Positions 7,910 through 16,391 of a stretch of DNA of 64,000 nt are shown piece after piece; the stretch's first letter is position 1; every line of letters starts with the position of its first letter. Made by a program: the position numbers and the translations under genes. The DNA is taken from positions 1,488,001-1,552,000 of the forward strand of contig NZ_FO704550.1 in the NCBI RefSeq assembly GCF_000968195.1, in the 5' to 3' direction. The notes beneath the pieces were generated by a model, which had not been told where the DNA came from, made no database searches, and saw nothing but the letters and a program-made list of their open reading frames with translations. The DNA comes from Xenorhabdus doucetiae (GTDB lineage Bacteria; Pseudomonadota; Gammaproteobacteria; Enterobacterales; Enterobacteriaceae).

Positions 7910-8074
7910 TCAACGCATTACCTGCTTCATCTTCTCCTGCGTGATCGCCATATCCAGAATGCGGTAGATCACTTCCTGATCGTCTGCTTTAAGCTCATCA
8001 ACCTGTTTACACAGTTCCTTTAATCGCTTGTTTTTAATATCGAAAACAGGGGAGGTTGTCCCTTCATCACCCAA
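7910..8074 (-). pseudogene. Truncated XRE regulator, C-terminal tail only
   Basis: Encodes DEGTTSPVFDIKNKRLKELC and the rest of a tail closely similar to the end of the regulator at 70-468, but the helix-turn-helix half is missing. The homology stops at about 8075, exactly where the IS66 remnant begins, so transposition or recombination removed the 5' part. It cannot bind DNA by itself. It ends 9 bases before symE and was probably the first gene of an XRE-symE operon. Confidence 0.75.
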
Positions 8075-8075
8075 C

Positions 8076-8392
8076 CTGGGCAACCAATGGCCCAAACTGC
8101 TCCGCTATCTGGAGAACTGTCGCTTGTCGATCGACAATAACCGGGCGGAAAGGGCGATCAAACCGTTTGTCATCAGGTGAAAGGTGTGACTGTTCAGCCA
8201 TACCCCGCGCGGTGCGCAGGCGAGAGCGATCCTCTACAGTGTCATTGAAACGGCGAAAGCCAATGGCATGATCCCCTTCGATTATGTCATGACTTGTCTG
8301 GATGAGTTATGCCAGCTCGCCCCGGATCTGGGAAAACTGCTGCCATGGAAAAAAGGTGATAAACAAGGTGTAGTTTAGCTGACGCTTACGAA
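8076..8392 (+). pseudogene. IS66-family transposase C-terminal remnant with right end
   Basis: The frame at 8076-8378 reads as the end of an IS66 TnpC: SIDNNRAERAIKPFVI, then two in-frame TGA codons, then LFSHTPRGAQARAILYSVIE and a C-terminus with LLPWKK. The stops replace residues normally in a GRKxW stretch. The catalytic glutamate region is present, but the aspartates and the whole N-terminal half are absent. CTGACGCTTAC just after the frame looks like the right terminal repeat. A dead fragment. Confidence 0.8.
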
Positions 8393-8443
8393 ATTTTCAT
8401 GAACATGATACATATTCACGAAGACAACATCATGTGATAACTA

Positions 8444-8478
8444 TCAAAAAAGCCGAAAGAATATTTATCTTCCGGCTT
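8444..8478 (-). terminator. Rho-independent terminator of the conjugation block
   Basis: Read on the minus strand, AAGCCGGAAG pairs with CTTTCGGCTT (one mismatch) and is followed at once by a T-run. It lies about 95 bases past the stop of the TraG-like gene and should end the five-gene minus-strand operon. The remaining sequence from 8392 to 8572 holds no other gene. Confidence 0.65.
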
Positions 8479-8572
8479 AATCTGTTTTTATTGAAAAATC
8501 GGTCTAATAATATCGGACATGCAACCTGTAAAATCATTCCACCCTGCATTGAAAGAGAAAATTCTCATTTTG

Positions 8573-10087
8573 CTATTTTCCCTTTGACATCATTTTCTGC
8601 ATCACCATCTGCCCGAACATGCCGGCAGACTGCCTGACCTGTCCCACGCCCTGGCTCATCATACCGGCCATATCCCCCATCCGGACGCCGGCCCACGCCA
8701 GTGCCCCCAGCCAGACCATCGGCAGGACGATAAACAGCGTGCCCATCACCAGCCCCATAATTAAGTCATCGGAGGTGTTCTGCAACCCCGCCAGATTAAA
8801 CAGGCTGTGGGTCTCTGAACCGTACAGGGCTTCCAGTAGAAAACTGTCCAGCCAGAGGGCGGTTTCCCACCAGAAGGTGAGAAAGTTCAGCGCAAAAATC
8901 ACAAACGTCAGCGTAAAAACGGTCTTAAATTCATACGCGGCAAATAACAAAATCAACGGCAGCAGAATATACAATGCCATCAGGATCACCGCCTGCATCA
9001 TCGGCAAGGCCTGGCGCACGGCATCAAACATCGGATAGGCAATCAATCCGCCCAACATCGCGCCCGCACTTGCACCAACCCGACTGAACCGGTCCCAGAG
9101 GGTAAAATCTGCATTGCCGCCATAGCCGGCATACACATAGCCGTCCTGCGACACCGCCAGGTTAACCGGACTGACCAGACGGCGGATCACCGCTTCTTTA
9201 TATTCACGACTGTCTTTTCCCATCATTTTCAGGGCCGCTGATAAACGCAGCCATAATCCCGGATCGGCCTGCGCCAGCACTCTGGCTTCCAGTCCGGTTT
9301 GGGGTGTTGACCACCACGCTTTGCAGGTCGGATAACCGCCCTGCCCGGTATTGGGTCGGCCGCTGTCCCGGCTCTCGTTCCATGGGTAATTGGCTCTGGG
9401 CGTGCGCGATTGCAGGGTGTTATAGTCACCGGCTAAAAACGTGCGGCTGCCCAGCCAGTCGATATCATGCAGTGTGGCCGGATCTGTGGTTTGCCCCTGA
9501 TCCCGTTGTTGCCACTGATACAACGCTAAGGCATAACAGTAATTGGTAAAATCCTGCAATTCCGCCGCCAGTGCGGCGTTGGCAATACGGGTGTGCTGCA
9601 CGTCAAAACGCAGTTGCCGCAAATCAGGCCAGCAGGGAATGGTGGCAACCGCCGCTTGCGTCAGGCCCTTTGACAAGCGGTGCACCACTGCCCACCAGAG
9701 CGGCACGGCAGCGGTCTGATGATTGAGGCTGGACATCACCGGTGCATAACTGCTGTCGCTGGGTGCCTTGGGTGTCCAGGTGCCGCAGCTTTTCGCTCTG
9801 GATTGATCATACTGGAGGGTACTGAGGCTGACATTCACCAGCGGCACACAGCAGATCATCATGACGAAAAAGGCGCTGTACAGGGTGTTTTCAATACGGG
9901 CCAGCGACTGTAACCCACCATAACCTTCCTCTTCGCCGCTTTCCCTGACTTTCAGCCAGACAGCTATCACCTTTATCACCAAAGGGAGCGTAAACAACCC
10001 CGTAGCAATCAGGATCTGCCACAGGCCATTGTTGACGATCCAACCCAGTAAGGTCAGAAAATATTCCAGATAGCTGTTTGTGGTCAT
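8573..10087 (-). CDS. TraG-N-like conjugative transfer membrane protein (ICE type)
   Basis: A 504-residue inner-membrane protein. Hydrophobic segments lie near residues 10-45, 70-90 and in a cluster at about 345-470 (MMQAVILMALYILLPLILLF, FVIFALNFLTFWW); the loop between them is large, hydrophilic and Cys-containing. The C-terminus is glycine/methionine-rich (MAGMMSQGVG). The layout matches TraG N-terminal-domain proteins of PFGI-1/SXT-like ICEs, which act in mating-pair stabilisation. GAGGGAA lies before the ATG. It is the last gene of the block. A VirD4-type TraG is excluded because no Walker motifs are seen. Confidence 0.75.
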   Translation of the reverse strand: MTTNSYLEYFLTLLGWIVNNGLWQILIATGLFTLPLVIKVIAVWLKVRESGEEEGYGGLQSLARIENTLYSAFFVMMICCVPLVNVSLSTLQYDQSRAKSCGTWTPKAPSDSSYAPVMSSLNHQTAAVPLWWAVVHRLSKGLTQAAVATIPCWPDLRQLRFDVQHTRIANAALAAELQDFTNYCYALALYQWQQRDQGQTTDPATLHDIDWLGSRTFLAGDYNTLQSRTPRANYPWNESRDSGRPNTGQGGYPTCKAWWSTPQTGLEARVLAQADPGLWLRLSAALKMMGKDSREYKEAVIRRLVSPVNLAVSQDGYVYAGYGGNADFTLWDRFSRVGASAGAMLGGLIAYPMFDAVRQALPMMQAVILMALYILLPLILLFAAYEFKTVFTLTFVIFALNFLTFWWETALWLDSFLLEALYGSETHSLFNLAGLQNTSDDLIMGLVMGTLFIVLPMVWLGALAWAGVRMGDMAGMMSQGVGQVRQSAGMFGQMVMQKMMSKGK

Positions 10088-10096
10088 GGCGTTCCC

Positions 10097-10435
10097 TCAA
10101 TAATGGCCTGACAGGGCATATTCACACAGCAGGATAAACAGCAGGCTGACCATCATCATACGCAACAACGCCGCACGGTATTCCGGCTTGGTTTTGGTAA
10201 CCTGCCAGATTTTCCAGCCGCCCCAGCCCAGCATCAGATACAGGCCCAGCCGCCAGACCAGCCAGAACGGTTTTGTTTTTGCAATCCAATGATAAAGGTC
10301 AGTGAATTTTTCAGCATGATTAAGTCCTGAGCCGCCCATCACCAACGTGATAATGGTGACCGCAGTGATAATCAGGGCTGTCCTGAACCCTTTTTTCACT
10401 AACCGAATCATCTGTGCTTTTGTTATTTCTGCCAT
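10097..10435 (-). CDS. Small ICE membrane protein
   Basis: A 112-residue protein with three likely membrane helices (ALIITAVTIITLVMG, LVWRLGLYLMLGWGGW, LLRMMMVSLLFILLCEYAL). It lies between the large exported protein and the TraG-like protein, as small unnamed membrane proteins do in ICE transfer operons. The ATG at 10435 overlaps the upstream stop by one base (TGATG); a GTG three bases earlier is possible. Probably part of the transfer channel; no specific function recognised. Confidence 0.65.
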   Translation of the reverse strand: MAEITKAQMIRLVKKGFRTALIITAVTIITLVMGGSGLNHAEKFTDLYHWIAKTKPFWLVWRLGLYLMLGWGGWKIWQVTKTKPEYRAALLRMMMVSLLFILLCEYALSGHY

Positions 10436-11874
10436 CACCGACCTGACCGACTGTTATTGCCGGGCATTTCCAGCCGGTGAAAACGCGCATCGCTACTGTC
10501 CGGCACCTGTTTTTGTGGATGAGCCTGAATGCGAACATTTTCCCGTTCGATAATAGTCAGAATAGAATTGCGGGCTAGTTCCTGTTTCAGTTGCATTTCA
10601 TTTTTCAGCGCGGTGATTTCCCGGTCCAGCGCCGCAACCCGCCGTTCCCCTTCAGCTAAGGCTTCCGGCTGGGCCGCCGCATTCGGCTCTGACATGCCGG
10701 TGATAAGCATCCGCCGCATCAACAACGCCGTTTCAGTCGTTTCCGCCATGGCCAGCTCACCCGCTAAACGTGCTGTCAGCGCGGCACTGTCCGGATCACG
10801 CTGCAACGCCTGAATCACCCCTTTGGTCACCGCCAGACTGCCGGTTTTCAGTTTGGCCAGATTCGCTGCCGTCGGTTTTTCCGTGCCATTGACCAGCTTG
10901 ACCAGTTGCTCAATATTGGCCTGAGTATGTGTTTCCAGCATCGGTGCAAACCCCGTGCCGGCCATCGTGGCACCCGGTTGTTGATTTTCTCCGCCACTGG
11001 TGCATTCCGCGGCATTGGCACAGGTGCGGATCGCCCGATCACCCAGCACTTTCACCACGGCATCGGCCGCCTCACGCGCATTCTGGAATTTGCGGCAGGC
11101 ACCACCATCACAGTGTTGCGGGCGAACAGCAGACTGGCTCAGCACAGGTTGGTTGTTCATCATATTAAATCCCGCGCCGGCCAAATCGCGGGTCGGGCGG
11201 ATAGCATTCTGTCCCCTGCCGCCCTGCTTTTTGCCGCCAATCCACGGATGCCCGCCCGTACCGGTGGCTTTGCTGCCGGCATTATTGATTCTCACTGCAT
11301 CACCATCCCCGCTGTTAACCAGCGTCTTGTATTCCTGCATCGCGGCAGACTGTGTCCATTTATTGTTTTGTGCAAAATCCATCATCCGTTTGGCCATGTT
11401 CTGACAATTGAACTGGGCCTTGTCGAACGCCACATTGGCCTGCAAGACCCCATTGGTCAGCATGTCATACAGACCGGGATTGGCACGCTGAATAACCATC
11501 GCGGGCAGACTGGCTACCGCGCCGGTGGCACCCTGGATCACCTCACTCATCAGGTTCTTCAACCCCTCGGTAATGCCGTTCAGCTGATTGCCGACCGTGG
11601 TTTTTAAATCGAAGTTGCCGCACATAAAATCCGAACTCCAGCCGATTTCCAGTCCGCCCAGTTTGGCCGGGGAACGGCGGGTTGCCGGTTGTGAGATCAC
11701 TGAGCCGCCGCCCAGGGTATAAAACAGCGTATCGGAGACGGCACCGCTGACATCCGCCCCATAACCCAGTGCACTGTGATTTACCTGCGGTAATGAAAGG
11801 GATACTGTATTGCCTTGTGCAGAAGCTGTTGCCAGCCCGCTTAATATCAACAACAAAGCGCTTATTCTGGTCAT
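10435..11874 (-). CDS. Integrating conjugative element protein, TIGR03755 (PFL_4711) type
   Basis: A 479-residue exported protein. The signal peptide is visible (ALLLILSGLATASAQG). The N-terminal part contains GGGSVISQPA and a Cys in DFMCGNFDLK; the middle has paired cysteines (QHCDGGACRKF, RTCANAAECTSG); the C-terminal third is alpha-helical. Size, position and periplasmic destination match the TIGR03755 family of ICE transfer proteins, which occupies the slot of TraH in F-type systems. It is translationally coupled to the next gene. Family call rests on recall and gene order. Confidence 0.75.
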   Translation of the reverse strand: MTRISALLLILSGLATASAQGNTVSLSLPQVNHSALGYGADVSGAVSDTLFYTLGGGSVISQPATRRSPAKLGGLEIGWSSDFMCGNFDLKTTVGNQLNGITEGLKNLMSEVIQGATGAVASLPAMVIQRANPGLYDMLTNGVLQANVAFDKAQFNCQNMAKRMMDFAQNNKWTQSAAMQEYKTLVNSGDGDAVRINNAGSKATGTGGHPWIGGKKQGGRGQNAIRPTRDLAGAGFNMMNNQPVLSQSAVRPQHCDGGACRKFQNAREAADAVVKVLGDRAIRTCANAAECTSGGENQQPGATMAGTGFAPMLETHTQANIEQLVKLVNGTEKPTAANLAKLKTGSLAVTKGVIQALQRDPDSAALTARLAGELAMAETTETALLMRRMLITGMSEPNAAAQPEALAEGERRVAALDREITALKNEMQLKQELARNSILTIIERENVRIQAHPQKQVPDSSDARFHRLEMPGNNSRSGR

Positions 11875-11887
11875 TATTCACCCTTAT

Positions 11888-12856
11888 TCAGATAGCCGTA
11901 CTGCCAAGAAAACGCTGTCCCCGGCGCTGACAGCAACTGTAGGGTTGCCACAGGGCATACGCCTGATTGCCCTTGCTGGCAGCCGGGTGTTCCCCATCAG
12001 GAAACACCGCACAGGATTGACTTAACTGCGGTGATAACCGCTGCCATTGATGGTTTTTCGTGCCGGTATTTTCTTTCACGACTTCAGGCGGCCAATAACC
12101 GTCAGTACGCTGACCTTTCAGGACCTGATAAACATGGGGCTGCCCGGCACGGGTGATAATATCGGCCACCCGTTGTGCCACTACGGCAGAGGCTTTGTTA
12201 TCATCGGCCTGATTCACAAAGCCAGAGCGGGGGTAAATATTTCCCCACACATTGCCGGTCATCTGACTTCCCAGCTCCCGCTGACCCGGAATAAGCGCTT
12301 CGGGGTAGAATGATTCCGGCAAGCCGGTACGCCACGCGAGCGTATCCAGGGTACTCAGAAAATAGGGTACCAAGGGCGTGGCGGCACTGCGGCAGGAATA
12401 GCCGGGAATTTGCCCGCCAATCAGCTGGGTAGCGGGATGGCCGATGGCATCAGCGTATTTGAAACGCAGGCTGGTACGGCGTTGTCCCGCGATTTTAACC
12501 AGATGATCACCTCCTCCCGACGTCAAGTGAGATAACACACCGGTAACGGTATTTTCCACACCACCGGATAAGGGGCTAAACCCTGCCATTTCTGACCACG
12601 GATTACCGCCGGGGGCGTGATAGGTGGACACCACAGCTTCGGGCAGGTAATGCGTCACCTTAACAGAGGTTTTTACCGTGCAACCATGCCAGGAACAAAA
12701 CAGCCAGTAGCAAATACCGCTGACCCGCCACTGAATACAGGCAGGCGAGATACTGCTGGCCACGATTTGGGCTGTATTGATGGCGGCCTGGGTAACCGGC
12801 GCAAATGCCGCTATCAGGGTGATAACAACCGGTAAAGTAAAGCGTGGCGTATTCAT
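11888..12856 (-). CDS. Integrating conjugative element protein, TIGR03756 (PFL_4710, TraU-like) type
   Basis: A 322-residue exported protein with signal peptide LPVVITLIAAFAPVTQA. Cysteine-rich stretches (CIQWRVSGICYWLFCSWHGC) resemble TraU-type proteins of F-like type IV secretion, and the later body has SRSAA-like and Cys-rich (SCCQRR) segments. It starts inside the stop of the gene before it (4-base overlap) and lies 13 bases before the next. This order is standard for the mating-pair module of PFGI-1-like ICEs. Role: periplasmic, DNA transfer/mating-pair formation. Confidence 0.75.
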   Translation of the reverse strand: MNTPRFTLPVVITLIAAFAPVTQAAINTAQIVASSISPACIQWRVSGICYWLFCSWHGCTVKTSVKVTHYLPEAVVSTYHAPGGNPWSEMAGFSPLSGGVENTVTGVLSHLTSGGGDHLVKIAGQRRTSLRFKYADAIGHPATQLIGGQIPGYSCRSAATPLVPYFLSTLDTLAWRTGLPESFYPEALIPGQRELGSQMTGNVWGNIYPRSGFVNQADDNKASAVVAQRVADIITRAGQPHVYQVLKGQRTDGYWPPEVVKENTGTKNHQWQRLSPQLSQSCAVFPDGEHPAASKGNQAYALWQPYSCCQRRGQRFLGSTAI

Positions 12857-13254
12857 GACCGATTTTGCTCCCTGAGTGCGGTCGCGTTGGCCACATCTGC
12901 CGTGCCATATACCACTTCGCGGTCATCAAATACCACGGCCGGATACTTACGCACCCCTAATTGCCAGGCACCCACCACGGCACGGTAAGCCCCGATAAGT
13001 TGTTGTTCCTGCTCCCGCCATTGGGGGGATTGCAAAATAGCCTGGGCCTGCACAGTGGCTTGTCGGGGGTCTGCGGGAAGCTGACCAAAGCGCTGCTGAT
13101 AAAGTTGTTCCGGGGCATCCAGCCAGATAACTTTACTGTCAGGAGAAAGATTCGCGGGAAGATCCTGGCTATCGGTATAGACCACCGTTTTTGCGTTGGC
13201 AAAGTGTGACGCCATCAATCCTGCAAAGAGTAATAAACAGAGCGTTCTCATCAT
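12853..13254 (-). CDS. Integrating conjugative element protein, TIGR03757 (DUF1525) type
   Basis: A 133-residue exported protein: signal peptide LCLLLFAGLMASHFANA, then a compact domain with VVYTDSQDLP, WLDAPEQLYQQRFG and a C-terminal GVRKYPAVVFDDREVVYGT. The last motif has the look of a thioredoxin-like fold without the CxxC, as in TrbC/DUF1525 proteins. It is the first gene of the surviving operon, with GGGAAAGG before tandem ATG codons at 13254 and 13251. It overlaps the next gene by 4 bases. No conjugation gene follows upstream, so the module is cut here. Confidence 0.78.
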   Translation of the reverse strand: MMRTLCLLLFAGLMASHFANAKTVVYTDSQDLPANLSPDSKVIWLDAPEQLYQQRFGQLPADPRQATVQAQAILQSPQWREQEQQLIGAYRAVVGAWQLGVRKYPAVVFDDREVVYGTADVANATALREQNRS

Positions 13255-13707
13255 GCCTTTCCCGTGTCACTAAACATCGGGATAGCGTGAAGAAAGCCCT
13301 GACAAAAGTCAGCGAATAATTGTTTTTCCAGAAAAGGAAAAAACGGGTTGATAGGCAAAGCCAAACCGCTTCAGCGATAGGCCATTCGCGACGGCTTGTG
13401 ATGACATTTTTTACTTTTGTGGGTATGGGCATACCTTAAGCGGGCAATTACACAAATTCAGATACAGGGTCCTGATATCTGATTCTTATAACGGGCAGGT
13501 GCCTCTCAATTTAAACTGAACCGTCGTTTTGACTACAGTCCGCCGGGTTATGTTTTATTTCATTTAATCCTGATTTATCGCGGAAGATTACCCGTGTTAC
13601 AAAAATAATTATATCGAATGATTTCGTAATACTTTATCTTTCTACAATTTCATCCTCATTCTATTTTTTTATAAAAATAAATATATTCTTTATCAGGAGT
13701 TATAATA
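13255..13707. other. Gap between the conjugation block and the methyltransferase gene
   Basis: A 453-base gap. The half next to the conjugation genes keeps element-like composition and holds an 87-codon minus-strand frame (13169-13432, MPIPTKVKNVITSRREWP) that overlaps the DUF1525 gene; coding status is doubtful. The other half (13440-13700) is AT-rich and should carry the methyltransferase promoter. The right boundary of the mobile segment probably lies here. No tRNA gene or att core was recognised. Confidence 0.4.
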
Positions 13708-14445
13708 ATGGACGAGCAAGCAAGCTATGATGCTATTGGCGAGTATTATGAAAAATTTTCCAATACGGTCGCTCAACGGCAATCTGAGCTTCGGGATATA
13801 CTCAATATGGTCGGAGATATCCGGGGAAAATCAGTCCTGGATTTAGCTTGCGGGTATGGTTATTTTGGGCGGGAATTACACCGCCGCGGGGCGGAAAAAG
13901 TTGTCGGCATTGATATCTCTGAAAAAATGATTGAACTCGCCAAAGCCAAATCTAAACTGTACGGTGATGATATTGAGTTTCACGTCCAAAATGTCAGTGA
14001 AATGCAATTAGAGGAAAAATTTGATATCATCGTTGCCGCTTTTTTATTCCACTATGCGCAATCCACTGACGAGCTCGAAACGATGTTTCAGGCCGTGGCA
14101 AATCATTTAAAACCCGCCGGCAAATTAGTTGCTTACATGGCTTCACCGGATTACCAATTAAAAAACGGAAACTGTAATAATTATGGTTTCACCATTTTAA
14201 GTGAAGAACCCTGGCAGAATGGCTTCCGGCATCAGGCCGAATTTCTGACAACCCCTCCCAGCCCGTTTACATTTTATCGCTGGAGTCAGGAGAGCTATGA
14301 AAACGCCATTAAAAAAGCCGGTTTTCAGCATATCACCTGGCAAAAACCCACGGTCTTAGAAAACGATTTAACACGTTACCCTGCCGGTTTTTGGGATATT
14401 TATCTGCAAAATTGCATTCACACCGGGCTTGTTTGTCAGTTTTAA
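13708..14445 (+). CDS. Class I SAM-dependent methyltransferase, ToxA-like
   Basis: A 245-residue soluble methyltransferase. Motif I is VLDLACGYGYFG (residues 43-54), the acidic end of strand 2 is GIDIS, and DIIVAAFLFHYAQS is motif IV-V; the post-I region has LKPAGKLV. The C-terminal part (PFTFYRWSQESYENAIKKAG, then WQKPTV and GFWDIY) is laid out like toxoflavin-type small-molecule N-methyltransferases. AGGAG lies 8 bases before the ATG. It converges with the kinase gene, so they are not an operon. Substrate unknown; a role in a small metabolite pathway is inference. Confidence 0.75.
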   Translation: MDEQASYDAIGEYYEKFSNTVAQRQSELRDILNMVGDIRGKSVLDLACGYGYFGRELHRRGAEKVVGIDISEKMIELAKAKSKLYGDDIEFHVQNVSEMQLEEKFDIIVAAFLFHYAQSTDELETMFQAVANHLKPAGKLVAYMASPDYQLKNGNCNNYGFTILSEEPWQNGFRHQAEFLTTPPSPFTFYRWSQESYENAIKKAGFQHITWQKPTVLENDLTRYPAGFWDIYLQNCIHTGLVCQF

Positions 14446-14532
14446 GCTCACCGCTCATGCTCTCTGCATTGAGGGTGATATGTCATTCTGCCGGACATTA
14501 ATCATGCCTGTCGTTTTCGATGCGTGAACATG

Positions 14533-14560
14533 AAAAAAATTGCCGGGTTTTCAGCCCGGC
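14533..14560 (-). terminator. Rho-independent terminator of the kinase gene
   Basis: GCCGGG (14542-14547) pairs with CCCGGC (14555-14560). On the minus strand the stem is followed by AATTTTTTTC. It ends the pseudouridine-kinase-like gene and may also stop methyltransferase transcripts less efficiently. Confidence 0.75.
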
Positions 14561-14588
14561 TCTAGCCACAATACACTGACGACTTTTA

Positions 14589-15734
14589 TTATATTTGTCG
14601 GGTATACCCTGTTATTGCATCATTGGTTATTGAATAGGTATCCAATGCCAACAATTTTCCAACCGCGAAAGGCGACAGGGTTAATGAATACGTTAATTCG
14701 GTAGACACGACAAGCGCGGCGCAACGTTGGGCAAAATGGACACTGTCCTGAAAATCCATGCCGGCTAACGCACAATGAACCAATCCCGCCATCATGGCGT
14801 CCCCGGAACCGGTGATGGTGACAACATCAACTGGCAGTGCCGGCGCATGGCCTGAGACATAATCGAGTTCACTATAGTAAACGCCCTCGGCTCCCATACT
14901 CAAAACGACCCGCTGCACACCTTGTTCATGAAACCAGGATGTGACGGATTGGGCCGCTTTTATTGAGTTAATTTTCATGCCGCTGATTGTCTCCGCTTCC
15001 AATCGGTTGGGCCGGATAGTATGAATATAAGATAACCAGTTACGGACTATTCCAGCCTTATGGGAAGAAACCGGATTCACAAATACCGGGACATTACCGG
15101 CGTTTTTAAATAACCATGCCAGGGCATCCTCAGTTAAATTACAGTCGATAACCAATACCCCTGCCCGTTCAATGAGTGATTTAGATTGATTTAATAACTC
15201 AGGCGTGAGTTTTTTCAAAATATCCATATCACTGACGGCCGTCTGTAATTCCCCATTGCCACCGACGATTGAATTATAACTCGATGTTCTTTCATCGTTG
15301 AGTTTATGGGAATGGCTGACATCGACACCCGCTAACCGGGTTTCACTAAAAAGTCGTTTTCCATAGGCGTCATCACCAAAAACAGAAATTAAATAACTGT
15401 CATTTTTTAACGCGGCAATGTTATGTGCAATATTGCGGGCAACACCGCCTAACGTATATTTTGTTTTCCCTGGGTTGGAATCTTTCTTTAATAATTCAGC
15501 AGAGGCAAAGCTGGTAATATCCATATTGGACGCGCCCACTGTAACGGCATAATTTCCACTGGAAAAAATATACCCTTTGCCTTGTATGTGTCCTTTTTTT
15601 TGCAGATTCAGGATATGCCCTGCAACGCTTGAACGGCTAATCCCAATTGCATCCGCGATTTCTTTTTGGGCAAGAAAAGGATTTTTCCTGAGCAGTTGTA
15701 ATATTCTGAACTCCAGATTATCCATTTTCCTCAT
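14589..15734 (-). CDS. HTH-fused PfkB kinase, YeiI/PsuK (pseudouridine kinase) family
   Basis: A 381-residue protein that joins a winged helix-turn-helix (residues 1-60, ILQLLRKNPFLAQKEIADAI) to a PfkB sugar/nucleoside kinase. Kinase signatures are TLGGVARNIAHNIAAL (substrate lid), IRPNRLEAETISG and the C-terminal VTITGSGDAMMAGL with catalytic base D312. The architecture matches E. coli YeiI, whose paralogue PsuK phosphorylates pseudouridine. The ATG at 15734 is chosen because AAAGGG lies 6 bases upstream; the longer frame from 15761 lacks a good site. It may act as kinase and regulator. No psuG glycosidase or nucleoside transporter adjoins, so the pathway context is missing. Confidence 0.8.
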   Translation of the reverse strand: MRKMDNLEFRILQLLRKNPFLAQKEIADAIGISRSSVAGHILNLQKKGHIQGKGYIFSSGNYAVTVGASNMDITSFASAELLKKDSNPGKTKYTLGGVARNIAHNIAALKNDSYLISVFGDDAYGKRLFSETRLAGVDVSHSHKLNDERTSSYNSIVGGNGELQTAVSDMDILKKLTPELLNQSKSLIERAGVLVIDCNLTEDALAWLFKNAGNVPVFVNPVSSHKAGIVRNWLSYIHTIRPNRLEAETISGMKINSIKAAQSVTSWFHEQGVQRVVLSMGAEGVYYSELDYVSGHAPALPVDVVTITGSGDAMMAGLVHCALAGMDFQDSVHFAQRCAALVVSTELTYSLTLSPFAVGKLLALDTYSITNDAITGYTRQI

Positions 15735-16391
15735 ATGATGCCCTTTATTATCGTTGAACATGGTTGTTTTTATTCCATTGATTAATGACAGTAAAGTTTA
15801 TTTTTATCTATTGTGCCGGTAGTGAGAAAGCGATCGTAAACTTCATGATATAAGATTTACCGTTAATAATGTGATTTTAATCTTGAATTTTGTCCTGAAA
15901 AATAACCAATGCGCGGGATTTTAAAACAATTAGCCTGATAACCATATTTTATACTGGGGATTTACAATAAAAAACAAATGTTTATACTAGAGTTTCATTA
16001 TTTTAAACATTTGTCTTTTATTCTGTTTTAATTTAATTCTTCAAATGAAATGAATATTTTTGATTTCATCAAAACGTGATAACAAACACACTTTTACAAA
16101 CTCTCAATATAATTTCACGGGTTATTGTTAAGTAATGCTTTTTGTATTTAAATGATATTTTTTATTATAGTATCGCCTCTGTTTCATTATCTCTATTAAT
16201 ATCACCAAAATGTTTTTTATTGTGTGCTTATGGTTATCTATGTTTTAATTTTATCAATAAAACATACCGGTAATCGTAACAACTCATACTGATTTTATAT
16301 TGAATCGAGTAAGACGAGATTAAAACTCCCCTCAGTGGCTGTTAAAACAGCCACTGACTTCACTGATAACGGGGCACCCTGTCCAATGCGG
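15735..16391. other. AT-rich gap with an 11-bp inverted repeat
   Basis: A 657-base gap with no plausible gene. It holds the promoter of the minus-strand kinase gene near 15740-15900, the inverted repeat ACAAATGTTTA / TAAACATTTGT (15974-15984 and 16004-16014, 19-base spacer), and a hairpin just after the invasin pseudogene. The gap is strongly AT-rich, like other horizontally acquired parts of this genome. Confidence 0.5.
16333..16356 (-). terminator. Strong hairpin past the invasin pseudogene
   Basis: CAGTGGCTGTT (16333-16343) and AACAGCCACTG (16346-16356) form a perfect 11-bp stem with a 2-base gap. On the minus strand a GAGGGGAGTTTT tail follows. It is the likely 3' end of the invasin transcript. 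Confidence 0.55.

Noticed and set aside
13169..13432. 87-codon minus-strand frame upstream of the DUF1525 gene
   Set aside because: It overlaps the DUF1525 start by 86 bases and no domain or strong start was recognised; kept only as a remark in the gap entry.
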